Positions 57,963 to 64,000 of a DNA stretch of 64,000 bases are shown here, in pieces (position 1 is the stretch's first letter; each line of letters begins with the position of its first letter). The translations under genes were made by a program, and so were the position numbers. Location of the stretch: IMG/VR virus record IMGVR_UViG_3300028840_008160, positions 265,801-329,800 of that record; one strand, given 5' to 3'. The notes beneath the pieces are model-generated. The model saw only the letters and a list, made by a program, of their open reading frames with translations, made no database searches and was not told the origin of the DNA. Source of the DNA: a virus.

Positions 57963-58342
57963 GATATACTAGAAAATTACTTATATCAATATGTGAACAA
58001 GCATTTGTGCCTATAGAAAAATGGGCACATACAGATAGCTATGATGTGCAAGGTAAAACGGGTAGATGTCTTGTGCTTTTAAAAGCCGGTTGCGATTTTA
58101 GAGTACTTACGATAAAAAACAACCCGCCTAAGAAAAAACCACGATCTTTATGTAACAGACTCAATTTGGCGCCTATTGCGACAAATGATCATACAATTTG
58201 GTTAGAAATACGACATAAACGACGTAAATATTCATTTTGTAAAGACTTAGAATTATTCAAAGAGATTTTTTATCTACCAACATTTAAACGCCTCGAAAAA
58301 GCAGCAGGCAATGATTGGTATCCAAATGAAAAAACAGCTTGA
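57959..58342 (+). CDS. Basic protein (127 aa)
   Basis: Coupled by ATGA. Basic, with N-N-P-P-K-K-K-P-R and IWLEIRHKRRKYSFCKDLEL. Unknown; nucleic-acid contact possible. The next 138 bases carry no supported gene. Confidence 0.55.
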   Translation: MRYTRKLLISICEQAFVPIEKWAHTDSYDVQGKTGRCLVLLKAGCDFRVLTIKNNPPKKKPRSLCNRLNLAPIATNDHTIWLEIRHKRRKYSFCKDLELFKEIFYLPTFKRLEKAAGNDWYPNEKTA

Positions 58343-58484
58343 TTCTCAAAAAATTGAAGAAACATTTGATATAGTATCGGCTATGAGAGTCAAAATGTAA
58401 CTTCCCATTTACGTAACTCATCCTACACCGCATCCTAAACGAAAATTTGATGGCAAACCTCGCAAATGGTGCTGTCTTGATTGA

Positions 58485-58519
58485 CTTTCTTTGTTTCTGC
58501 GCATGACTATTCTTACATG
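58485..58519 (+). promoter_or_regulatory. TGACTAT-CATG promoter motif at a start codon
   Basis: TTTCTTTGTTTCTGCGCA, core TGACTAT at 58504-58510, 6 bases, then ATG. The upstream T-rich block also appears before 14742 and 41219. No Shine-Dalgarno. Confidence 0.65.
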
Positions 58520-59383
58520 AAATATGGTTATGCGTGTATTAACACAGTTCTACGCGAACAGAAAATTTTTGCTAGCAGAGGAATGACGCAAAAGACTTTT
58601 CTTACAAAAGGCCTTCAATATGCGTCTATGTTAGCATTGCAAAATGCCAAAGATTTATTGACTATTCTTCAATGGAATCAAAATCATAGCATATTCTTTT
58701 ATCGCATGTCATCTGGCATATTTCCCTGGATGTCAGAATATGAATTGCAAGATCTTCCAAATTTTGACGATATTAAATCAATTCTCCAACAAATAGGTTC
58801 ATTTGCTAAAACTCATCACCACAGACTTACATTTCATCCCGGTCAATTTAATGCATTAGCATCGCCAAAAGACATCGTCGTTCGCAAAACAATAAAAGAA
58901 CTGGAACAACATGCTCAAATAATGGATTTGATAGGCCTACCTCGATCACCACAAGCAAAAATCAACATTCATGTAGGCGGCACATATGACAGCAAATTGT
59001 CAACTCTTAATCGTTGGTGTAATGTTTTTTATGATCTCAGTCAATCAGTTCGTTCTCGACTTACATTAGAAAATGATGACAAACCTAATGGCTACACAAC
59101 AAACGATTTATTATGGGCTCACGAGCTAACAAACATTCCTATCACATTCGACTCGCATCATCATACATGCAATGGTCAATCTTCTCACAAACAAGCTATG
59201 AAACTAGCATTCAAAACGTGGCCAAAACATGTAACGCCAGTAATTCATGTGTCGTCGCATCGACCCGGATCATCAATACAAGCACATGACGACTTTGTAC
59301 AATCATTCGATACATTCAATATGAATGTTGATGTCATGTTTGAAGCAAAACAAAAAGAACAGGCTGTTTTACGACATCTATGA
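58517..59383 (+). CDS. uvdE: UV-damage endonuclease UvdE
   Basis: 288 aa; start taken at the ATG in the promoter motif (MKYGYACINTVLRE). UvdE/Uve1 TIM-barrel marks: R-M-S-S-G-I-F-P-W-M-S-E-Y, RLTFHPGQFNALASP, KINIHVGGTYDSKL, LTLENDDK, ITFDSHHHTCNG, VTPVIHVSSH. The metal ligands His, Glu and Asp of the family are all visible. Cuts 5' of UV photoproducts, protecting phage DNA. Confidence 0.92.
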   Translation: MKYGYACINTVLREQKIFASRGMTQKTFLTKGLQYASMLALQNAKDLLTILQWNQNHSIFFYRMSSGIFPWMSEYELQDLPNFDDIKSILQQIGSFAKTHHHRLTFHPGQFNALASPKDIVVRKTIKELEQHAQIMDLIGLPRSPQAKINIHVGGTYDSKLSTLNRWCNVFYDLSQSVRSRLTLENDDKPNGYTTNDLLWAHELTNIPITFDSHHHTCNGQSSHKQAMKLAFKTWPKHVTPVIHVSSHRPGSSIQAHDDFVQSFDTFNMNVDVMFEAKQKEQAVLRHL

Positions 59384-59393
59384 AAGGTTAATC

Positions 59394-60098
59394 ATGGAAA
59401 CACTAACTTTAGGTCCAAGTGACTTACTACACACGTCAAGATTTGTGGCAGCCAGCTACCCAGAAAAACGCAAAAGGATTTCATTTAACGACTTCAACAA
59501 TGAAGCAAAGGCTGCTATAGAACGAGCATATCAATCAAACTGCGTAATTAGATATGTTGACAGGGACTTTGAAAAAATCATTCCAAATCCAAACTTCAAA
59601 CCACTAGCTGATGACCTCTGGGCGCTATTTGAATCTTTCATACCAATAAGACAAAAAATAGATGTTGCAACTAAAATGTGCAACATTCTTTCATCACATG
59701 ATGTCAATCTTCGACCATCAGAAATTGCTTTCGACTTATCAGACGCAATCTTACCTGAAAAAATTATAGACTCTGAAAAGTTTCGAGCTACTATAAAACG
59801 TAGACGATCAACTACCGATCAAGAAATTGACAACAGAGAACGCGAAGTTATAGAAGGCAGAAAACAGTTTTTTCATTTGAATGACCCAGATGAGCATGTT
59901 ACATGGGACATCAAAGAATTCAAAGAATTTGCTTTGGAGAATCCATTACCTTCTGACAATCCAACGTGCGCATTTGTTGGCTACCTAAACAAAACAGGCA
60001 ACAAACGACTTTATTTGCCTCTTGAAGAAATTAGTGATGAAGATTTTTATTCACTTCCTGCACGTTCCTGTTTAAGTAAAACTGGAGTTTCTAAATGA
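59394..60098 (+). CDS. Unknown protein, 234 aa
   Basis: Start at the ATG ten bases after UvdE. Charged helical protein (RISFNDFNNEAKAAIERAYQ, K-R-R-R-S-T-T-D). More C/G at third positions than the earlier genes. Unknown. Confidence 0.6.
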   Translation: METLTLGPSDLLHTSRFVAASYPEKRKRISFNDFNNEAKAAIERAYQSNCVIRYVDRDFEKIIPNPNFKPLADDLWALFESFIPIRQKIDVATKMCNILSSHDVNLRPSEIAFDLSDAILPEKIIDSEKFRATIKRRRSTTDQEIDNREREVIEGRKQFFHLNDPDEHVTWDIKEFKEFALENPLPSDNPTCAFVGYLNKTGNKRLYLPLEEISDEDFYSLPARSCLSKTGVSK

Positions 60099-60134
60099 CA
60101 ATAAGTTATAAAATTGCAAAACATAAAGGGATAA

Positions 60135-60647
60135 ATGATGAGAACTAGAATCATCTCAGCTTTTCCCGGCACTGGCAAATCTCACTATCATAATCTACAC
60201 TTTGACACAACTCTTGATTCTGATTCGTCACAATTTTCATGGCTGTCAACAAACGATAATGGTAAAACAAATGCTAGCCGACAAAACGGACAAAGAAATC
60301 CAAACTTTCCACAAAACTACATCGACCACATAAAAGAAAACATCGGCAAATATGAAATCATATTCGTATCAACTCATAAGGTCGTAAGAGATGCTCTTCT
60401 AGACAACTGCATCTTCTTCTATCTCATATATCCCAATCATCATATGAAAGACAAGTTCTTACGCCGTTACAGTGACAGAGGTGACGAAAGCATGTTCGTC
60501 AAACATCTTAGTGATAACTGGGATGCTTGGCTCAAAGAACTATCATTTTGCGACACTGGCTGCAAACAAATACAAATGATATTCCCATACATCGATAAAG
60601 AAATCCAGAATATCATTGCTTCTGAACACGGTGATATGCTTGATTAA
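60135..60647 (+). CDS. P-loop nucleotide kinase-like protein
   Basis: 170 aa, ATG ATG start. Walker A FPGTGKSHYH near residues 10-19, D-S-D-S-S-Q-F-S-W, KYEIIFVSTHKVVRDAL, then IYPNHHMKDKFLRRYSDRGD with lid-type Arg residues. Similar to small phage P-loop proteins of the adenylate-kinase group. Substrate unknown. Confidence 0.7.
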   Translation: MMRTRIISAFPGTGKSHYHNLHFDTTLDSDSSQFSWLSTNDNGKTNASRQNGQRNPNFPQNYIDHIKENIGKYEIIFVSTHKVVRDALLDNCIFFYLIYPNHHMKDKFLRRYSDRGDESMFVKHLSDNWDAWLKELSFCDTGCKQIQMIFPYIDKEIQNIIASEHGDMLD

Positions 60648-60680
60648 TCTACGACTATAACACACATAACTCTACCAGTG

Positions 60681-60770
60681 ACGAAGTTGCGAAGTCTGCA
60701 TCCGCGGCCCTGCGCGGCGACACTGCGTTTGTCACTTGGCCCCCTTCCTTTGTCACTTGGCCCCCTTCCT
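60681..60770. repeat. GC-rich insert with a 21-bp tandem repeat
   Basis: TTTGTCACTTGGCCCCCTTC plus one C, twice in tandem (60728-60748 and 60749-60769). Just before it a hairpin CCGCG-GCCCTG-CGCGG (60702-60717). The ~90 bases are far richer in G/C than anything nearby. No coding frame. Origin unknown. Confidence 0.75.
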
Positions 60771-60800
60771 CTACGTCTCCCGTCATGACTAATTACTCAT
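60771..60800 (+). promoter_or_regulatory. TGACTAA promoter-like motif
   Basis: CTACGTCTCCCGTCA, then TGACTAATTACTCATGA (core at 60786-60792). Same layout as the other sites, but the gene starts later, at 60831, with its own GGAG. Confidence 0.5.
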
Positions 60801-60830
60801 GATATTAAGCACACAAAGATTGGAGCACGA

Positions 60831-60953
60831 ATGAAATTCTGGTTTTGGTTTATGGTAGCTTTTTTGCTTTATCTTATGGCATATGGAAAACTTGGTAAAA
60901 TTGCCGAAGACGTTAAGGTAATTCGTGCAACGATCACACAACAGGCAAAGTAA
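60831..60953 (+). CDS. Single-TM micro-protein (40 aa)
   Basis: TGGAG before ATG. TM stretch KFWFWFMVAFLLYLMAYG then a short amphipathic tail. Credible small membrane protein. Confidence 0.6.
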   Translation: MKFWFWFMVAFLLYLMAYGKLGKIAEDVKVIRATITQQAK

Positions 60954-60984
60954 TGCCAAAACCAACACACAACACAATATCAGA

Positions 60985-61284
60985 ATGAGCACAGAAATTT
61001 CTATCTCCTCCTCACTCATTCCCTACACCTACACTGGTGAAACAGTAGTAATATTCCCCGTAAACCTTATACATGATCTATTTGATCTAGGTGAGGGCCA
61101 CACTAACTTCACTAGCCTATTACTACGCCTCATCATGAAAGCTGATAGCAACAACATCCAAAAACTAGCCCTAGCATTTCCTCTTGAAGTACTCTTAGTC
61201 TCACTCTGGAAATCGGGCGCTATCCCACTAGAACTCGTCCACTCATGGGATCAAAAACCCCTAACTCTAATCATACAATCATGA
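60985..61284 (+). CDS. Unknown protein (99 aa)
   Basis: ATG start inside a longer frame from 60925. Hydrophobic segments (FTSLLLRLIM, ALAFPLEVLLVSLW), C-rich codons as in 60135. Unknown. Confidence 0.5.
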   Translation: MSTEISISSSLIPYTYTGETVVIFPVNLIHDLFDLGEGHTNFTSLLLRLIMKADSNNIQKLALAFPLEVLLVSLWKSGAIPLELVHSWDQKPLTLIIQS

Positions 61285-61374
61285 AAACACTACAAGAAGC
61301 TAACCTATCAAGCGCACGTTATGTGCAATTTGTAAATCGCCTTTATATTATAGTTTGACTCACTGGAGGCAATT

Positions 61375-61578
61375 GTGAATAGACCATCATTAGCAGGTAA
61401 GTGTAATATAACGGGCGCAAGTATGTTTGATCTAAAGCATCGGAAAGTTTGCTTGGAGTGTGCTCATAGGTTTTGGGTTTATAAGCACCCAACCCTCAAT
61501 GCACTTAAATGGACCTTTTATGGTGTGTTGTTCTTTTTAGGTACTGTATCATGTTTTTATGCTTGTGTGTTCAATTAA
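61375..61578 (+). CDS. Zinc-knuckle plus TM protein (67 aa)
   Basis: GTG after GGAGG. C-N-I-T and C-L-E-C-A-H near the N-terminus and one TM segment (FYGVLFFLGTVSCFYACVF). Unknown. Confidence 0.6.
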   Translation: MNRPSLAGKCNITGASMFDLKHRKVCLECAHRFWVYKHPTLNALKWTFYGVLFFLGTVSCFYACVFN

Positions 61579-61685
61579 CCCGTTCGCTAAAAAAGAATAA
61601 TATGGAATGTGATTTATAAACAACACACAACACGGGCAATATACCACCACGTAACTGGAAAAAGTGGCCTTTTGGTTCAGAAATT

Positions 61686-61793
61686 ATGGATACCACTGTT
61701 AGATTACTAAATGGCCAACTCAAATTTTATCCGACTGTAGAAGAATTTAAAAAGGAGTATGTACACTTATGTCCAAGAATAGATATGGTGTAG
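61686..61793 (+). CDS. Possible micro-protein (35 aa)
   Basis: ATG frame MDTTVRLLNGQLKFYPTVEE, overlapping the next gene by 25 bases. The frame is open further upstream (IPPRNWKKWPFGSEI) but lacks a start. May be the tail of a damaged gene. Confidence 0.3.
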   Translation: MDTTVRLLNGQLKFYPTVEEFKKEYVHLCPRIDMV

Positions 61794-62227
61794 ACACAGC
61801 TTACTTTAAGAAAGAATTAGCAAGTTTATCACGCTCATTGCCAGATCGAACGCCTCAAGAGTTGCGAAGGTATTTAGTTCGTCTTGCAGATGTAGCTTGT
61901 GACTTTGACAGAAACTGGTCGAAGTCTGATGTTAAGCATGAAACTACGATGTTTGATAAGATTATGAAAGCACTTGGTTATGCTTATGTGAAAAGTCCAG
62001 GGTATGAGTTTTATGTTAATAGTAAATATCCGTTTAATCGTATTAAGATTGACAAGCAGTCAAAAGAGAAAGTTTTTTGTATTGAAGTGAATAGTACACG
62101 CTATAAATGTAGTTCAGAATCTGGATTGATATCGGCCATTTACTTTTTGGGATTGTATGATGGCGCGAAAGATAAAGTAAAGAAGATTAATGATGCAATA
62201 GGAAAACTACGAGGACTTTTGACATAA
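61769..62227 (+). CDS. Unknown protein, 152 aa
   Basis: AAGGAG 12 bases before ATG. Basic helical start, then LGYAYVKSPGYEFYVNSKY and IEVNSTRYKC. Not recognised. Confidence 0.6.
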   Translation: MSKNRYGVDTAYFKKELASLSRSLPDRTPQELRRYLVRLADVACDFDRNWSKSDVKHETTMFDKIMKALGYAYVKSPGYEFYVNSKYPFNRIKIDKQSKEKVFCIEVNSTRYKCSSESGLISAIYFLGLYDGAKDKVKKINDAIGKLRGLLT

Positions 62228-62258
62228 AAGAAGAATATACTTTAGCAAAGGAAATAGT

Positions 62259-62504
62259 ATGATTTTGTTTACGAAGCCGCATTGTCAGAAATGCGAAGAT
62301 ATTAAGCGTAAGTTACAAGTTGCCAATGTGGCGTTTGAAGCAAAGAGTATGGATGAGCCGGCTAATCTTACCGAGTTAGTAGATAGTTTGAATACAGCTG
62401 GTATTAAAAATCCGTTGATGCCTGTGATTAAGTTTGACGACGGGACTGTTGTGTCAAATGATATGGGACTTTATAAAGCACTTAAGGAACGAAAGATCTT
62501 GTGA
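62259..62504 (+). CDS. Glutaredoxin-like protein
   Basis: 81 aa. ILFTKPHCQKCEDIKRKL with redox pair C9-x-x-C12, cis-Pro element LMPVIKFDDGTVV, then SNDMGLYKAL. Cytoplasmic thiol-disulphide exchange, perhaps for ribonucleotide reductase. Coupled to 62501. Confidence 0.88.
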   Translation: MILFTKPHCQKCEDIKRKLQVANVAFEAKSMDEPANLTELVDSLNTAGIKNPLMPVIKFDDGTVVSNDMGLYKALKERKIL

Positions 62505-62701
62505 GTAGCACAGTTGACAAGCTCAAAAATTTTGGAAATGGAGCAAGCGCTCACACTGCCAACAAGTGTGCTTTCTACATTGAGATGTGTATTGAAAAGG
62601 GTAAAGATAAATTGCGTGTCGAATTAGAAGAGCTTGCCAATCGTGCTATGGAAAGTGGTGATTGGCGAGAGCTTGCCATGCGTATGAAGAGTTGGTGGTA
62701 G
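62501..62701 (+). CDS. Small helical protein (66 aa)
   Basis: GTG overlapping the glutaredoxin stop (GTGA). Helical, R-V-E-L-E-E-L-A-N-R-A-M. Unknown. Confidence 0.55.
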   Translation: MSSTVDKLKNFGNGASAHTANKCAFYIEMCIEKGKDKLRVELEELANRAMESGDWRELAMRMKSWW

Positions 62702-62704
62702 AGT

Positions 62705-63406
62705 GTGAACAAATATTTTTTGCATTGGCGGGATGGTAGAGTAGAAACTGTTATGGGTGATACAATAGCTAATGCTATTACAAGAGCAGGTTATGGTGAT
62801 GGCGCAATGATAGCTCTCGATTATTGGGAGAATGCAGATACTGTTTGTGAACGTCCCGATTGTAAGAGTCATGTGACATGTCCTTGTGAATGTGGTCGAA
62901 TGTGGGATTCGCAAGGTAAAGTATTGGAGCAAAATCCGTTTGATAGAGAGAGTTTGGTATTGCCTCTCAGATTTCGTGTGTGGAATCTTGAGCAAAAAGA
63001 GATGTATACTTGGGAGAATCGCGATCTTGATGGTCATATTGAATATGAGATGAGGGAGTGGATTCGAGATGCTGTTATGAGTCATATGAGTGGGCCGGCA
63101 TCTGACGAGTGGGCCGAACAGACTGTTGTTATGCAGTATACAGGTATGGATGATATGAATGGGAAGCCGATATATACTGGTGATATTGTGAAGTTTTATT
63201 TTGACGAGATGAATGGAAGTCGCCAGTGGGTTGTTGGTAGACGTTGTGGTCAATTAGATTTTATTAATGCAGGTGTTTGGCAATTATATACATCATGTTT
63301 GCCTGTTAGTGAGCGCAAAGTTGTTGTTGTTGGTAATGTATTTGAGAATCCAGAAGAGATTGCAAATTGTGGGTATATAAAGGGAACCGCAAAGTCAGGA
63401 GTGTAA
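62705..63406 (+). CDS. YopX-like protein (233 aa)
   Basis: GTG start. C-terminal half is a YopX domain: M-Q-Y-T-G-M-D-D-M-N-G-K-P, IYTGDIVKFYFDE, VVVVGNVFENPEE. N-terminal ~75 residues hold a Cys-rich part (C-E-R-P-D-C, C-P-C-E-C-G). YopX proteins are common in phages, role unknown. Confidence 0.85.
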   Translation: MNKYFLHWRDGRVETVMGDTIANAITRAGYGDGAMIALDYWENADTVCERPDCKSHVTCPCECGRMWDSQGKVLEQNPFDRESLVLPLRFRVWNLEQKEMYTWENRDLDGHIEYEMREWIRDAVMSHMSGPASDEWAEQTVVMQYTGMDDMNGKPIYTGDIVKFYFDEMNGSRQWVVGRRCGQLDFINAGVWQLYTSCLPVSERKVVVVGNVFENPEEIANCGYIKGTAKSGV

Positions 63407-63451
63407 AGTGATACAGTTTGTCGATTATCATATAATGAAAAAGAGTAGTTG

Positions 63452-64000
63452 ATGTTAGAACACTGGGTTTCAAAATATTCTTCCAGGCATGTTGTTGCTA
63501 ATATTAAGCGTGAAATTAGGCAACGAAGATATACAATCGTTAAGTCATGGATTTATTTTGGAGATTTGTATATCGCTGTTGAATATAATCCTGATTTGGG
63601 CCAACCCAGTTGTAAATTTAAACTTCAGACGTATGTTCATAGACGACAAAAATATCGTGTTACTTATGCAGAAGTTTATTGGACAGACGAGTCTATTGAT
63701 AAATATTTTCAAAGTAAGCTAAGTGGGCGTTTTTGTTTAGATCATAATCCGGGAATAGCATGTTATGGGCCTTGGGGAGAAAAGAAATGGTTTCCAGTGA
63801 CAGATATGCAAATGCAAACAAATAATAAATTTGTGATTATAACTTGTGATTTGACGCCGAAGCAGTTTGTTAGTAAAGTTGAGCAAGTTGTTGAAGAAAA
63901 TAAATTAGATGTCTGGTCAGTGTTTATTTGTCATGTGAAAGAAGGTATTGGTGGTTATATTGTTCCTAGAAAAGAGTGGTTATGTGCACATACGGCGTGA
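63452..64000 (+). CDS. Unknown protein, 182 aa
   Basis: Ends exactly at the window edge with TGA. Basic beta-rich first half (RRQKYRVTYAEVYWTDESI), Trp-rich middle. Not recognised. Confidence 0.6.
   Translation: MLEHWVSKYSSRHVVANIKREIRQRRYTIVKSWIYFGDLYIAVEYNPDLGQPSCKFKLQTYVHRRQKYRVTYAEVYWTDESIDKYFQSKLSGRFCLDHNPGIACYGPWGEKKWFPVTDMQMQTNNKFVIITCDLTPKQFVSKVEQVVEENKLDVWSVFICHVKEGIGGYIVPRKEWLCAHTA

Noticed and set aside
62624-63253. 209-aa minus-strand frame
   Set aside because: Fully inside the YopX-like gene and composed of low-complexity Thr/Ile/His residues; a shadow of the real gene.
1-64000. tRNA or tmRNA genes
   Set aside because: No T-arm GGTTCRANNCC block with a matching acceptor end, and no tmRNA-like tag frame, was found by eye; stretches such as the one near 3147 (GGTTCAAAT) lack the rest of a cloverleaf. 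A covariance search would be decisive.

Overview
The window is a contiguous piece of a large, AT-rich tailed-phage genome. It holds about 120 tightly packed genes, nearly all on the + strand. Many neighbours join by ATGA or GTGA stop/start overlaps, so they form long translationally coupled operons. Phage origin is supported by the dense layout, the many small orphan genes and recognisable phage-type products: an Rnl2-type RNA ligase, ThyX, a YopX-like protein, a UV endonuclease, a P-loop kinase, glutaredoxin and thioredoxin, and many small zinc ribbons. I see no terminase, portal, capsid, tail-sheath or replisome genes, so this is an accessory or host-takeover region. The host is probably Gram-negative: there is a lipobox lipoprotein, a heptosyltransferase-like enzyme, and a secreted protein whose tail resembles a type IX secretion sorting domain. 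That last point hints at a Bacteroidota/Fibrobacterota-type host, but this is inference.

The most striking feature is an N-terminal module found at 14 loci. It begins M(K/N)H-x-A-Q-I-Q-x-E-F and continues W-D-D-L-x-x-E-x-Q-x-x-Y-L-x-x-H-P-x-S-K-R, ending near (I/L/V)-T-A. The proteins behind it are unrelated. The layout resembles the capsid-targeting propeptides of T4 internal proteins, so these genes may encode an arsenal of co-packaged, injected proteins. Two genes carry the second half twice, and several copies are decayed.

Region by region. 1-7.7 kb: module genes, a ParB-like protein and a class II aldolase. 7.8-9.6 kb: adhesin-like protein with FN3-like repeats. 10.3-11.6 kb: minus-strand glycosyltransferase pair. 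13.7-14.4 kb: minus-strand pair of one FN3-like domain and a STAS protein. 14.9-18.7 kb: LemA-like and membrane proteins, a papain-like protease and a cupin. 19-27.5 kb: small genes including an RNA ligase, a GNAT and an RNA polymerase alpha-CTD-like protein. 28-31.4 kb: AAA+ ATPase and Myb-like protein followed by a repeat array. 31.5-33.7 kb: secreted protein. 33.8-41 kb: second papain-like protease, module genes, deoxyribosyltransferase-like protein and thioredoxin. 41.2-44.6 kb: CoaD-CoaE fusion, HAD phosphatase and SmpB. 45.7-48.9 kb: possible AcrVA2-like protein, structured leader RNA, homing-endonuclease-like protein and ThyX. 49-52.2 kb: second module-gene cluster. 52.3-58.3 kb: membrane/CYTH-like protein, zinc ribbons and a glycosyltransferase. 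58.5-64 kb: UvdE, kinase, glutaredoxin and YopX.

Regulation. A recurrent TGACTAT-N5-7-CATG motif places the start codon at a nearly fixed distance and without a Shine-Dalgarno, which suggests leaderless promoters. Several clear intrinsic terminators separate operons. I found no tRNA, tmRNA or CRISPR array by eye.
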